64,000 nucleotides of DNA from Montifringilla adamsi (GCA_017590115.1 JAGGNK010013003.1:1-64000); one strand, 5' to 3'. Shown: positions 30,601-45,219, counted from the first letter of the stretch. Translations and numbers: made by a program. Notes: generated by a model from the sequence alone, not told the origin.

Positions 30601-33600
30601 TGCTCAGGCACCTGCTCTTCACACCACTGCCTTCTCTGTGCCCACTGGACCCGTGGGAGGCAGGAATAACTGCATTGAAAGTCTCCAATCTTCCCTTGGC
30701 CCTACTAATGCTTTCCCAGGTGCTTTCAAGCCCAGAGTCATAGAATCTTCTCTGTCTCTGACAGCGAGAGTCTTCTGCATGAGCTGGGCTGGATTTCTGA
30801 CTGCAGATGCCCCTGGAGCAAAGAGCACTCCTACCAACCATTGCTGGGTTTTGGCTTCATGGCCCCGTCAGAGATCCTGCTCCTCACCTCCTTCCCACAC
30901 TGTGGCCCAGGGACAGTTGGGATGTCTCCAAATCCTCTGAGGTTTGGGAGACATGAGATTCGTGGCTCTTCGGGACCATGCCCATGCTCCCAGCTGGGAC
31001 CAGTGGTATCATGCTCCATTTCTCTGTGGAAACACTCACCTGGGTGAGGACCTTGGCATCAGCTGTGCTGCAGGCCTGTGGGTTCCATGGTGGTTTTCAC
31101 CAGTCTTGAGGCATCTGCTTCTCTGATGAGCTATGAGGACATCAGCAAGTGCCACCTCTCTCCAGTCAGCCCACACGAACCCCTGGCAGCCCTGAGAGGG
31201 CATTGCTGCTGCTGGATCTGGACATCTGTGAGACAGAAAAGAAAAATCTTTATCAGAATTTGTTAGTTTGTACTTGGAATAGGGGGTTCAGCTTCCAAGG
31301 ACTTTGATTGGAGCCACATGGGTTAATTGCTGCCAAGAATTTAGCCAGGTGTTCAAGTCTCACATGAAAGCCCAGAGTTCAAAGCGATTTATGGCTTTGA
31401 AATATCCTATGTGTTGGCTGTTTCTGCCTCAGTAAATGCCTTGTTTTGTTACAGTCACATATGCTTTAGATGGAGAGGCCTTTCTGGCACACCCGTATTC
31501 CCTGTGGAGAACCCATATGCTGATGTTCCCCTGCCTGGGCACAGCCTATCAAGCTGCTAAGGGGGTACAATGGGTGATGGAGAATGAAGTTTCCATCTTC
31601 ATTTTGGAGCAGCAGCCCCAGCGAGCAGATGTAGCCAAGTGACGCTGACATTTAAAGCAACTCCCAAGATTACATTACAGAGATTATATTTCATATAGAT
31701 GGCCAAATCTTTCAAACAAAATCAATGTTCTTTTACTTAATAATACTCATGCCACATCTTAATGAACGTTCCTCCAGCCCAAGGCCCCAGTTTTCTGCCG
31801 TCACTTGGTTGCGTGACATTGCTGACTGCATCAGATGGTACATAATGCTATTTTCATCCCTTTCTATTGGGTTTTATGCGTTCCCATCCTTGATTTGTCA
31901 ATTGCCGGATCAATTAATCAAGGGACTCTTAGGGGAGAAACATTTTTATTACTGAGAAGGAAAGGGAATTCATTTACATTCTGCATTTTCCTGCAGCATG
32001 CAACATCTATTATTAACTCTCCCCACTGGGCACAGAGAGGAGGACGAAGGATCTACAGACAGATCTGTGGCCATCTGAGTTTTTTGCAGAAATAAAACCA
32101 TGCTGGGCTGATGCTCGCTCTGCCCATTGGTTTTCACACTGGGAGAGGCACCCAGGCAGTGCCCCTGAGCCAGAGAAGCCTGAGGGTCCTGCAGCAGATC
32201 CAAACAGGCTGTGCTGGAGCCTGAGCTGCAGTTACAACATCTGTGGCTGAGAAGAGAGAGACACTTGTCATCCCAGCAAATTCAATTTAATTAGTGATGC
32301 CTGAAGATATTTAGTCGAGATAGGAGCTGTACTAAAACTTTGTGCAATTACAGAGCCCAGCACCAGCTTTTGGGAAAGCTGGGGGGAAAAGCCAGTTCAT
32401 TTATGCGTCAGCTGCTGCCTGTCTCAGGGTGAAGTGAACCCCAGCAGGGACTCCTGAGCATCCTTGTCAAGCTGTAAATTTGCTGCAGGCCCAGCTGTTC
32501 CAGAAAACAGACTCCTGGCCCTAAACAACCACCAGTGACCACGTTTTCTCCTGTCATCTCTCTCAGGTGTGATTCCTGATTTCCCATCACTGAGTTCATT
32601 GGAATGTTTCACATCGGGACTCCCTCTGTGCATGTACCAATCTTTGCATGATCTCTCCCAAAATGCACCATGGCCTTTCCCCTGGGAGACACTGTAGCAA
32701 GGCTGGTGGCTGGAAAAGCTGTTGGGGAGCTAATCCCAACCAAAACACAAGCTTCACTCATCGAGTCCAAACGCTTCTGAAATTTGGGCATTTAAGGACA
32801 AATCAGACTGAGGTTTGCCCTGGACAGAGAGCTGCATCAATATCCCTGCATGAGCCATCCCTCCCTTCAAATCTTCTCTATCTGGGGGTCAGGTTGGCGC
32901 CCAAATTGCCCCGTGGACACCCACCTCCTCACACACAGCTGACCAATGGCTGGTAGTCCTCCTGCTCTGGCAACATCCTCCCTCAGGGTCTGTGCTACAG
33001 AGATTAAAAATAAATTATGTAAAAGGATTATTTAAATTGTGTCTCGTAAGAGGAATATGAAATTGCACAGGCCATAATCCAGTTTACCACTTTTCCATCT
33101 CAATAACCCCTTGTAAAGAACCACTATTATCGTTTGTCTGTATAAATTCTGGTGGGGCTGGGATAAACTCAGTCCTTGCAGCCACCTGCCCTCACGTTGC
33201 AGCGGAAAAGCACAAGCTCACCATTCCTTTGGGCTCCTGGCAGCCCTTCTCCCCACCCCCCAGGGAGGAGAACCCCCATATTTTGCAGCCACAGGGAGCT
33301 GGGACCAGCCACGGCACACCAGACATCTGGATCTCCCTTGCTTTTGGGGCCTGTCAGATTCACTTGATGATCAGTGGTTATTTAATGAGGATATGCGGAG
33401 CTGCTGGGACTGCAGGCAAATGATAAAGGTAGGGCTTTTGTGTTCCAGGGTTTAAAAATAAAAAGCAATTTCGGCAGCCACTGCAGGAGCAGGATGTGCC
33501 TTGTGAGCCTGTCCAGGCGATGTGGGGCCAGGGGAGGAGGAGCTGCTGTGGCAGCTGAGTTATCAGCAGAGAGGATGGATGGGAGCAGAGAAATGTAATC

Positions 33601-36600
33601 AAACACCTCTACCAAGACCAACACTCCAAATAAATTACCTTGCTCAGGAAATATGCAGGGGGCAGACCAGCCCCATAGCTACGCTTGAATCAGTCCTTTT
33701 CCTTGTTTGCTCTGGGACAGAGCCTGATCCCAGAGAGGCCAGGGCTGCTGGTGGGCTGGGTCTCTGAGCCTCAGCCAGTGACATTGCTGGCAACGGAGAG
33801 GAGCCGGCACCCAGGTGTTTGGCCAAGTGAGAGCCCAGAAGGACTGACCCAGTGGCACGGCAGGACTTTGCAGTGACCGCAGAGACCCCACAGACAAGAA
33901 GTAAGAGTGTGATGGGAGAACATCCTCCTGTGGTTTATGTTAAACACACCGAAGTTTTACACTGAAGGAAGGACTGAGACTATGTGCAGCACAGATGGAT
34001 GCCTTACCAGTGCCCTGGGCCCACAGCACAGATGTGACCACTGCAGTTCACCTCCTGGTCCTTATCCAGGGGCCTGTGCTTGCCACCAGGGCTGCCAGCA
34101 TCTCCAGGTGTAGGGAACAGGATCCCAGCTTGTGCCTGACTGCAGAGCTCCACAAGGAGCACTGACTGAGTGACCACACCTGCCTGCATCCTCCGTCCCC
34201 TGAGCTCTTCTCTCTGACCTCTTCCTGCACTGCCCCCAAGACACTGGCTGCTCCTCAGAGCTCAGCAGGATCCTCCTCTCAAGGCTTGGTTTGTACCAGC
34301 TGGAGCAGTTGGGAAGCTGTACTGCTCTGTAGGTTACCTGACATCCACGGGGGAGAGTTCTTCTTCAGAATCACACAAAAATACCAACAAGAAAGCAACT
34401 TCTGACCAAACTTTTCCAAACCACAACCAAGCATGGAGGCTCCAGGTGGATCAGAGGGAGCCCCTGGGAGTGCAGCATTTGAATCAGGCACCATTGCCCT
34501 GCAAACCCCACTGAGAGGGACATCAGCCCTGGCTGCGATGGGTCACTAAGCAGCTTTGATAAATCAATCTAACGATATAAATTAGAGGGGTAAATCTACC
34601 CCTCTATAGTTTTAGTGTCTGCCAAGTGGTAGGCAGGGCTCAGAGCTTGTCTGAATCATGTGAAGCCAAGGACCAAAACATTACTGGGGATGTGGCAGGA
34701 ATGCACAGCCATTGGGGCCTGGCCAGTCTCAGGGGACAGACTGAGCATCCAGGCTCTACTCTCTGCCCTGGGTAGGCAGGTCCACCAACTCGTCTACAAG
34801 AAGGCAGAATTTGGTCCAGGGCACAGTATTCAAGACCTTATAAAGGTAAATGACAGTGTGGACACTACACAAACAGCATGGGGTAAGGGCCACTCTTTGC
34901 CTACGCCCTGAGTAAACCAGGGCACTGAGCTGAGCTCCCTGGCACCACAGGCAAACAAATTCACTTAAAATAGCAGAAACCAAGAAAACAAAGACTATCT
35001 GTTATTTCCTTCCACCCTCTCCAGTTCCCTAAAAATAACTGTCACTAACATCTCCATCCATGCAAAGCAGCAGGAACACCCCTCCAGCTGCCGGCTCACC
35101 TCCGTGTCTCCAGTCTGACGCAGGGTGACTGTGGGCCACTGCTGGTGTGCTGCAGCTTCCCCACTGTGATGACAGCTGGGGGACTGTGGGGTGGCACAGC
35201 TGCTCCTGAAGGCTGGGCACCGAGCATGATGAAGAACCTGCCCCGAGTTTCCCCAGCACTGAGGAGCAGGCACAAAGCTCACGTCGGACCGGCCCCCACA
35301 GCAGGGCTCAGCACAGGGAGCACAAACCAGCCTCCATGTCTGGGAGCAGCCAAGGACTACCCTGACCCTGAAGGAAACCATCAATTTACAGTGGTTCTAT
35401 GCCCTAAAAAGGAGGATGGATCCCACGAGTGTTGAGGTTTCAGGCTCAGAGGGAAAATGATGCAAAAAGGAGGCTGACTTCACAATACAGCGCTTATGGC
35501 ATGCATTGGGGGTCTCCCTTCTCCTTTAAGCACAGCTCAACATCCAACACCACAGCCAAAGTTTGAAAGGAGTTTAGTACAAGTGGATTTTGCCTTTTCT
35601 GAGGCAATGACCATCTGAGCACAGCATCACCACTCCAGCCAGAGCTGGAAAGGCACATCAGGGCCTCCTGACCTTGGCTCCCCCAGCCACCCGATGATGT
35701 CCTTCTGCAGCCAAGTCATATTTTTAGGTCCTTCTCCCTGCTGATTCATTAGGGGAGCTAATGTTCTCCAAACTGCTGGGCTTTCTGACCCTCGAGGTGT
35801 GTACGCCATGCTCTCCTGATAAATATAGACCACTTCAATTACATAACCTGTCTAATAAGCAGCACCCATCCTCCCTGCGGGCAGGCGGGGACTGGGAACA
35901 GAAATGCCTCTGCCAAGGGTGTGAATGGATGCCTCGCTCTTCATTCTATTTCCACTGTCTTCTGTTTTCAATGACTTCCTGCTGCATCCTCTTAATGACT
36001 GACTCAGTGAGGGTCGATGGCCCTGGAAGCAGTCCAGGTTCAGGGCAACCTCTCCGCTCTGCCCATCACTGCTGCTGTGGGGGGCAAGGCCCCCCTTTCT
36101 AATTCTTCCCTCTGCTCAGGGAGATGTGGTAGAATAGGAGGATTAGGATTTGGAGACACTGAGCTAAAAGTTGGCTTTGTTTCCTAACTGGATGTGTCAG
36201 AGCATTTGGCAGACGAGGGGTAACCAGAGGACTTTATACCAAGGGGGTGCAATGCTCTGTCACTGGAAAAGGCACACTGGATTAGCTAACAGAGCAGCAA
36301 AAGCACCTACCTGTGTGCTGTGTCAGGCTTGAGAAGTCCGTGTGCTTGGCAATAAAGATGCCTTGGTATCAAGGAGTGAGATATCAGCGGAGTCAGGCTG
36401 TGATTTTACAAGCTGAATGTCTGATAATTTTAGGACTTAGATGTGATTGCAATGGCTGAGTGGCAAAATGCAGAGCAATCATTAAAAAGAGCATTCAAAG
36501 TACAGTGCGAAGCACATTATTAATAGACTTGACAAATGCATGCAAAAGTGGGATGATTTCTTTTTGTGCCATGGTTTTCAAATCCTGGCCTCTGGTTCCT

Positions 36601-39600
36601 TGTGGCACTTGCAGCAAGGCACTTGCGGAGAGGACCCAGGGAAAGCAGGTCTGCCCCACAGCAGGAGGTTTCTTTGCTTGAGGATGCAAGCCTTGTGTCA
36701 TTGAGAGAGAGAAGGAGCTGTTCCCATCAGCTGCACCCATGGTTTGGCACCGCACAGCCAGGCTGGCTGCGAGCAGCGTCAGGATGGCAGAGGGCTGTCA
36801 AGACAGCTTGGGTGATATTTATGACAAGGACCACTCTACTGATATTTGTTGTTCCTGCTGTGCCAGCATCCAGCATGTCCTGTAATAACTTTAATAGCTT
36901 TTATGCAATGGCTAGGAATGATGAGGCTAATTCAAGATCAGGTGTTTAACCTGCCTGGTTTTATTCCTGTCTTTATCTGGTCTCTTCCAGCTTCCCTCAC
37001 TGTTGGATTCAGGCTGAAGCAGGGCAGAAGGCTCATCCCAAAGTGGATGTTCTGTGTTCTGTTTGCACCTGGACTGTGCCTCTCCTGGCATGCTGTGGCT
37101 GCCACTGGGCACCACCTGAGGAGAGTGTGTCCAGTCCTGCTGTCCGCCTGGGAGGGTGTGTCACAGGACCAGGCAGGAGGTGCGTGACATGCCACTGGGC
37201 AGTGGCAGAGCCAAGAGTAGAGCCCAAGGTCTTTGCCCCAAGGTCCACAGTCCCCCCGTGGGGCCACAGATCTGGGGCCTGTCCCAGCCTGCAGCAGAGG
37301 ACACCAAGCCCCAGCACTCCTTGCCTGCAGTGCCCTCCTCTACCTCCTGTCTTTAAATGATGCAGAAAGTCTGCTAAGGACTTTCCTGCTGGAAGGACTC
37401 AGCAGGAAGCAGGTAATGCAACCTCTCTTGTTCATCCACGGGACTGATGTCCAACGGGTAATAAAACCACAGGCTCCTTTCTCATTAATCCCTAATTATG
37501 CTCTCTCTCACTCACAAAGCACTTTCTGTCATTAGCAGAGGAAAGCTGAGAGCCTGCCTTTAACCTTCACATGTTGTGAGGAGACAGACCTGAACACCTT
37601 GCTGTGATCTTGCATAAAACATCTCCTTGTGCTGCCTCTCAGGGGCTCCTGGAAAAGAATCTCCCTCTCCTCAGTGCAAGTAAAAAGCAAAACCTCTAGA
37701 GGAGCGCAGCATCTGTAGAGAGAGGCTGGAGATGTCCACTGGATGTGACACACAGGATCAGGCTTGTCCTTGCCCTGCTCCAAGAGCCCTGTGATGGACC
37801 AAAGAAGCCTGAGCCAGCTGCCCTGCCCCGGGTCACTCATCCCAGTGCAGGAGTAGAGAAGGAGACCAGACTATTCCGAGAGCTTCGACACCTTAATTTA
37901 AAGCCAGGCTGGGCATGGAGGCTGAGGCATCCCACGTTCTGAGACCACACAGCATCCTTCACATGGTGCAGGAGCAGGAACTGTGAGAGAGCAGAGATCA
38001 CAGCTGAACATCAGCTCCCAGCTCTGTCAGATGAAACCCCACCAAATCAGTAGGAGGAACTCCTGGAGGGTGGGGGTGCTGAGCACATGGTAGGGACAGG
38101 CCCAGGCAGGTCCCTGGGTTGCTGTAGCTGGAATATCTGTGCCAGCCCTCACTGCTGCTGGCAATGTGGCATTTGCTGTCATTATCCTGCTGCATCCTGT
38201 GCTGTCCTGCCCTTATCCCAGCTAAGGCTTTGGGGGCCAGGAATAATACCTGTCCCAGATGGACATGCAGCTCCAAACCCACAGGTGAGTGTTAGAGCCT
38301 GGTGCCAGACCCAGCCCTGGCTGTAAGGGTGCCTGTGCTCTGTCCCTACCCTTGGCCCACATCACTCACAGCATCTCTGATAAGAGCACCAAGGCCACCT
38401 GAGGGCTGTTGGTCAGCAGATTCTTTCCCAGGTGCTCCTCTGGCTTCCCAGCTGCTGGCTGAAGCTCTGGGATCCTGTGGGATGATGCTCCATGTCCCTT
38501 CATCCTTGTGTTGGCCATGAGGACCTCACATTCTTCATGCAGATGAAGGAGCTGGCAGGTGCCCACACCAGAGCCCAGTGTGGGTGAGGAACTGGACCCA
38601 GTCTGTCTCTCCTTGTGTGGCTCTCCAGACACAGACAGGCGCAAGGAGCCTCAGTGTCAAGCAGTCCTCAAGTCCTGCTTTGTGAACTTGGCCAGCACAG
38701 CCTGATCCACATAGGATAATGGCTCCAGGATCATTATTCTCCTGCTTCAAGCAACAGAGGGTGTCCCAAAACCTTCTCATCTCTTACTCCTGGGAGGTAG
38801 AGAGGAGAAGGAAGGAATAGAGCAAGAAAGGACTCACAAAAGTTTTGTTTGCTGCCAAGACAGGTTTAGCTCATTTCCTTTAAATGCTGGTTTTGCTCCT
38901 GCAGGGACTGGTGTTAAGGCATGTGAGGAACAGCACAATTTCAGATCCTGACTTGCCCATGTCCAGAACTGTGCATGTCTGTCTGATCATCAAGTGCCAG
39001 AAGGTTTCCCTGCTGTGACCTTGAGACTGACCCACTGGCTGATCATTTGTGTCCATCACAAAGCACCAAGAAAAGCCCTGGGAAAGTGGGGACCTTTGCT
39101 TAGGTAGCTATAAAAAGGGCACTTGAATGAAGTGAGTTCAGAGCTGAGTTTCAGAGAGCTCTTTGAAGAGCACTGGCAGGGGGTGCAAAGCTGTAGGAAG
39201 CAAACCTCGGGACCTACCAGCAGGCAGAACAACCCCACTTGAATAATTTTAGTGGATGATCGGGAAGGGAAACTAACTGTGCCAGTGGGGAGGGGGATGA
39301 TGAGGCAGCTCCTGGCCAGGAAGGTGAGGAAGCACCTGGCTGCCAGGCAAAGCATGGATTGCATAAGGCAGCACTGTTACAAGTGATTTTGCGAGCTTCC
39401 CTGGAAAGGTGGATAGCTTCCCAGCCTGCCAGTGGGAATCTTACTGACAGTGAGGGATTATTCTATCCTTAAAGAACTCAGGGTCTTGCACAATTGCCAG
39501 GAGAAGAAGCAGGAGGAGCCATTTGCATATCTTTAAACACAGGACATCAAGTGAGAAATGTGAGCAGAGAGGAGACAGCACCCCGAGTAGCTACAGGGAC

Positions 39601-41590
39601 ACACAGGCAATGGCAGCATTGGTGGGCAGCCTGTCAGGTAAGAACAGACTCTGGGGGCAGTCCAATGGTCCTGCTGGGAACCACCCTATGGTGGATGTTC
39701 TTTCTCTTCTCACTTTCTCAAAACACATCTAAGTAAAGAAGTATTTTAACACAGACCTTTCCCTTCAGTCTCTAAAACAGTTTGACATGCTCCCAACAGC
39801 TGCACCCAGCACTGGCAGGAGCCAACACCTTCCCTAGCACCTCTGTCCTGTTATCCCTAACATTTCCCTCCTCTTTGGGCTCAGTGTTAATCTACATCCC
39901 TTCCCCTGGCTGACTGGACACCCAGCTGTTCAAAGAGCAGAGCAAGCCTTGAAGGAAGGGGAAGAAATAGTGCAGGGGGGCAGAGGGCAAGACCCAGCAG
40001 CGACGTGAGTGCCCGGTTACAGCTCTGCAGAAAGACATGCCTCCTGCTCCTCCCACAGCATCTCCTCGTGCTCTCACACCATGCAGCAGCCCCTCCTCTG
40101 CTGCTACCTGTCCTGGGGGTGCAGAAGCAATACTGAGGCCTGAGCCCCTTTAGCTCTTCTCTCTGATAAAGCTGGAGGTGCTTCTCTGCTCCCTGGATCC
40201 GTGGGTGAAGGAGCCCTCACCTTCTCCCTCAGACAAGAAAGATGGAGAGAGAAATGCAGGGAAGAGGTTTCTGACCACCAAAACCTTTACACTTACCTGC
40301 ACCTGCACATCTGCCTCTCTCATGCATGAAGTATCTCAGATGCAGCAAACATTCTCCCATCTTCTATTGAGAGCAGCAATGCCCACCTGAGAAAAAATCC
40401 TCCTAGACAAAGACCTTGAGAAAAGGGGATGACAAACCATCTGGAGGCCCTATGTAACAGAACAAAGACATCTACTTAAAAACTCAGGGCCTGATATCAG
40501 CTCTTAATAAAACTGCTTGCCCAGCAAGGACAGAGGCAAACTCCCTCTCCCTCACATGCTTCAACCCAAACCCTCCAGGGTGACAGTAACCCAACCATGT
40601 TATAAGCACAGACCATGCTCCCTGCTCCCAGGAACATTGTCTGGTTGAGATTGCATGCAGTGTAATTCAAAGTTCCTATTTCCTCAGGAAATAAGACCAT
40701 TTTCCCCCATTATACGGAGCTGCAAAGATGGGGTTTGGGGCAGCTGGAGGGTGAAAGCTTTGGCCTCCATTACTAATGTTTCCTGTAAGGACAGGTAAGA
40801 CAGAGAAATACATTTTTTTCATTGCATATTTGTGAGGAAACCAAGAAGAAGAGACAACCACCTTTCCAGAGTGACAAGCCACTCATTTTGACTTTGGGGA
40901 AAGGATTTGAATGCTCTGAGCATACACAGACATGGCCAATTATCATTTCCAGCTGCAGAAACTGCTACTGGGGTCTCTGTTTCTTCTTTCTGCCACAGGA
41001 TACCTGCTGGAGATGTGGGTATTTCCCTAGAGCCAGCACAGCCAGGCTATTCTCATTGGGTAATGAGGAGCTGAGAAACACAGCCCTTGTGCCTCCACAC
41101 TGGATTAACACTCAAGCAATGGAGAGAGAAATCAAGGGGCCTGTGACCTGAAGTTACATTAAAGAAAGGTCCTCTAAGAATGTGAACCTATGTGAAACTT
41201 GCCATAGATGGTTTCTTGTGTCAGTAATTACATGGGAGGTAACAGAATACAGCTAAAATGGAGGACTTACCCACCTATCACTACCCAAGACAGGTTATTC
41301 TTCAGCAATCCTGGTTAAGCAGCACAGCAAGGCTAAAGCTGAGCTGTAGTTCTTGCACACTCAAAGGTTTCTGTGCCTTCTTCACATGAAGAAGCTGGAA
41401 GGGAGGGTAGAGCCAGACACCCCTTTCCAACCTCCCATGGAGAGATGGAGGGTTCTCCTCCCTCAACAGCCACAATCCACAAGTCAAGCATGGAAACAGA
41501 CAACAGTCTGCCCGAGCCAGCCAGCCATGTCATTGGAGACAAGGTTTGTTCCTTACAGTGCAGTAAAAAGAAAACAGCAAAATTAAACAC
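27653..41590. other. Long stretch with no recognised gene
   Basis: In about 14 kb I see no exon, RNA gene or transposon that I can defend. Open frames are short, often overlap on both strands and lack motifs. Features worth noting are a small perfect palindrome at 34583-34606 and AT-rich, homeobox-site-like stretches near 31680-31960, 32280-32345 and 36390-36560 that could be conserved non-coding elements. Confidence 0.4.
34583..34606. repeat. Short perfect hairpin (10-bp stem)
   Basis: TAGAGGGGTA at 34583-34592 pairs with TACCCCTCTA at 34597-34606 across a 4-base loop. No gene lies near it. Confidence 0.8.
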
Positions 41591-44500
41591 ATGCAATGCT
41601 TCAGGTCTTTATTGTTGCTGTAGAGTAACTGGTACATGGTTAAAACATTCTAATAATATCATCAGTGAAATCTGAAAACTAAGGCTTTCTGTAGGTTTGT
41701 AGTGTCCTGGTGTTTCCTTTCACACAGTGCACATATAAAATCAAGTTATCAAAACACATCTTTTTTAAACAACACCGATTGCTGCAATGCACAAAACTAG
41801 GAACTACATTTCCTATGATTAAGACAACACCTTACAGACCAGCTTTGGGCCTTGCAGCTTTGAAGTCAAGAGAAAAACGTCTTGGTCTGACATCCTGCTA
41901 CCCAGATGAGCCTGATGACACAGAGACAGCATGGTTTCAACCTTCTGTTCTGAGCGAGAGAAAGAAACCCCCTGATGCTGATGAGGAAACATTTGATTGA
42001 GCAAAGGGGAGCAGCCTCCTTAAAGCAGAGCATTGATCCCAAACAATGCATGCAAGACCCAGCAAGACTGCAGGCCCTGCAGACAGAGCTCAGAGGGGCA
42101 GCTGCTGGCACTACAAGAGGAGGTGAACTGGGACAAACCTGCTACTGAGATGAGACCCAGCGCCAATCCATGTCCCATGGAAGAGGGCTATGGGACTCCT
42201 GGAGGACTAGCACCTTTATCCCAACAGCACTGAAGAATTATCCAAGTGATTCACCCAGCACAGAATCACAGAATGATTTAGGTGAGAACAGATCACTGAG
42301 TCTAACTGTAAACCCAGCACTGCCAAGTCCACCACTAAACCACGTCCTTAAATGCCAACTTTGTGATCTTTGAAAAGGGAGACAGGCTAGAAACAAAGTA
42401 GTCTCCAAGAAATCTGTGCATCATAACCTTTTGATTAAAAAGCTACATTTTCACCAGAGGGGAAAAAAGCATTCACAGAAAAATCCTCCCCCCGTTCCTT
42501 AATCACTTTTTAAATAAAGAAGCTTCTCCATCCATAAAACTTTTAGTTTTTATTCAACATTTTTCCCATCTTGCATTTCTAATTGATCTGAAAAATGATG
42601 CACATAATCTAAACATCTACATCAAACATATGGAGGAGGATTCTTCACTTACCACTCACTCTGCATCATGGAGTTGGGCATTGCAAACATGACATTACCA
42701 GGTGAAAAGCAGATTATTCTTCCTCTTTGATCCAAACACATGAGGGAGGAAGATGAATGACAGATTTTGCAGGATGTTTTTACCACATTACAGTAGGCTA
42801 CATGTTTGACTCCAGCTGGGAAGAAATCCCTTGTAAGGGTCAGCGATGGATTGCATTGACTTCATTTTCAGAGCCCAACTTGAATTACACAGAGACATAA
42901 ATCCTGAACCGTGCCATGACCAAGACTCACACTGATGTTCCTGGACATCTGATGACACCACAAAGTTCTCTGAATGACCAAGAAAAGCATAGCTGGTGTT
43001 TTGTGTCACCAACACATGGAACCTGTCCTCTGAAGTGACTCCTGAAGATGATGTTAAGGCTATTGGAGTAGGCTGGCTATGGTTACTCCTGGTATGAAAG
43101 CACAGCTGTGGCTCAGGACAGACTGGAAGAAGCCTTTTAGGTCTCTTCTGCATTAACCACAAATGAGGTTTTCAGATTTTCCCTTGCAGTGGGTTACCTG
43201 AATGTGCAGGGTATTGGTTGAAGAGAAGACAGGCTATGGAAGTTTAAGCTGCAACCATGCCTGTGAGATCACAGAACTGCTTTAAAAAAAGACCTCCTTC
43301 CACTCATGACAATGCAACACCAGTTGTCAGGTACACAAATACAAACATGAAAAAATCATTAAGCAATATAGCCCTAAATATAAACCTACTTTTATTTATT
43401 TTTAAGAAAAAAGGGATTTAAAAATTTGGAGTAAACCAGATGGCTTCAAGTACTTTCCGCATAATAAACAATTAGTTATTATAAGCACAGATTAAAAAAG
43501 ACCTGTCACCTTGCAAGGGACAGTTGAATAGAGGCTGGTGATTTGTCCAAAAAATGGTCTTTAAAACAAACACATTAGACAACATGCTTAGTGTTGTAAT
43601 TTAGGAACAAACAGGTGTGTCCACCATGCCAGCCCAACACTTGAGACACGCAGCAGAGTACGAGGTACAGTTTGCACTCTGGACTTTCACATTTCACATC
43701 AACACCACCCCCTAAACGGAGCCAGGCCATCTGGGTCCAGCTCAAACAAGCCCTCATGCAATAAAAAAACAAATATTTAGTAAGTCAGGAAGGTTTTGCA
43801 GCAATGTAATTGTTCAATTTGTCTAAAATTTTGGAGGTTGCAAAACAATTCAACCTGAAGACCTGAAGTATCTCCAAAGTGCTGGCAATGTATTTGTCTT
43901 TTTCTAGGTGAGCATGAACATTACTTTTATTATATATGACAAGGGATGCACTTCAAAGTGCCTTGTCTGAGTTTAAGACTTGAGGTTTTGTGAATGTCAT
44001 GAAAATAAGGGAAAGTACCAAAAGTCGTGAAGGAGGTTGAAAAAGTAAGGATGTCATCAGGAAACAAAGCCAGTATGCAAAGGGAAGATGCAGCTCTTCC
44101 CTGTGCTAAGTCCAAAAAACTCACACCCAGCTCTTCCCTGGGCTAAGTCTAAAACTCAAACCCATCTCTTGTACCACCAAGGAGAGAACTGTTGCACTTC
44201 AACAGGTCTGCCTGACATGCAAGAAACAAGCAGTCTTCCTGCTTGTGTACATGGACACGTGAAATGCCAAAGGAAGCAATGTGAAAACCAAAATTAATAC
44301 TACGAAAATTTTAAAAAAGAAAAAACCTATCTTTCCTACTTTGAAAACTAAATAAAATGTTTTCAACCAAAGAATGTCTACGAGGATACAAGGAAGCCTT
44401 TTTTATAAACATTTTCCAGTTACTCAGAGACAAACAGCTATTTTTGCCTCTGTGAGAAAAAAAATACCAATAAACCAACAAAAAACCAGCTCCTCTATCC

Positions 44501-45219
44501 TGCAGCTCTGCATACTACAGTAGGAAAAAGTCTCCCACAGCTAACAGGGAGACTAGAACAGTATGAAACAGTGAGAGATAAAAACTTAACTGCACAGGTC
44601 TATTAAATAATCAGCAGTGGAGGCAGAGTGAGCACTGTACTGCTTTCTGCAGTATGACACAAGACTGCAAGGCATAAAAATCCTCCTGAGTGACCAAGCC
44701 AGAATAGTTGAATAGGTGGTAGGTTCAGTAGTGTTTGGAAAAGCTTATGCAAAAATATTACTACAAAATAAGTTTGAGTATTTTAAATAGAAAAAAGAAA
44801 CAGAACAACTTCTCCTTCAACTTTCATCAACCATCAAAATTTACCAGTTTACCAACGTGACTCTAAAGAAATCATACATCTGCCTCTCTTTGCTGAACTG
44901 TTTGGGTTTCTACATGAAACTTCAGTGCATGTCACATTTATTAATGTCCTTATGATTGTTCAGTAATCCAGCAATTTGTTTCTCAATGACAGCAGAATGC
45001 AGCTGCTAGCTGCTTGTGAGAGCAATGTTGAAATTACATTCAGAGATTAAAAACTACCATTTTCACGCGTAGCAATAACTAACATTTTTCTTTCTCTTCA
45101 CAGAATCATGTGCAAACGTCTAACAATGGCGATAGTAAAAGACACTTCTCATGCAAAAATTGTTCCCTGTGCATAAAATATGCAGGGCATCCCAAAACTA
45201 CCCTTCCTCTACCCCAGAA
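41591..45219 (-). other. LCLAT1 3' UTR region (candidate)
   Basis: This lies directly downstream of the LCLAT1 stop on the minus strand and is AT-rich with no other gene. Minus-strand AATAAA signals occur at about 44937, 43926, 43389 (doubled), 42549 and 41611. The most distal, at about 41611, has a plausible U/GU-rich stretch after it, giving a UTR of up to about 3.6 kb. Which sites are used cannot be read from sequence. A CR1 fragment at 42262-42362 and a 37-base tandem duplication at 44091-44164 lie inside it. Confidence 0.45.
42262..42362 (-). mobile_element. CR1 LINE fragment (minus strand)
   Basis: AGAATCACAGAATGATTTAG followed by AACCCAGCACTGCCAAGTCC and ACCACTAAACCACGTCC is the reverse complement of a CR1 3' region of the second common avian type (recalled). 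It is in the same orientation as LCLAT1. Confidence 0.75.

Noticed and set aside
31436..31642. 68-codon frame starting MPCFVTVTYALDGEAF
   Set aside because: It looked protein-like at first, but it has no defensible splice sites and no family that I recognise.
20925..41590. Expected CAPN13 (next to LCLAT1 in human)
   Set aside because: I looked for calpain EF-hand-like exons on the plus strand and found none that I could support.
44091..44164. Tandem CAGCTCTTCCCTG repeats as a possible array
   Set aside because: Only two units of about 37 bases, without spacers or neighbouring genes of any CRISPR-like system.
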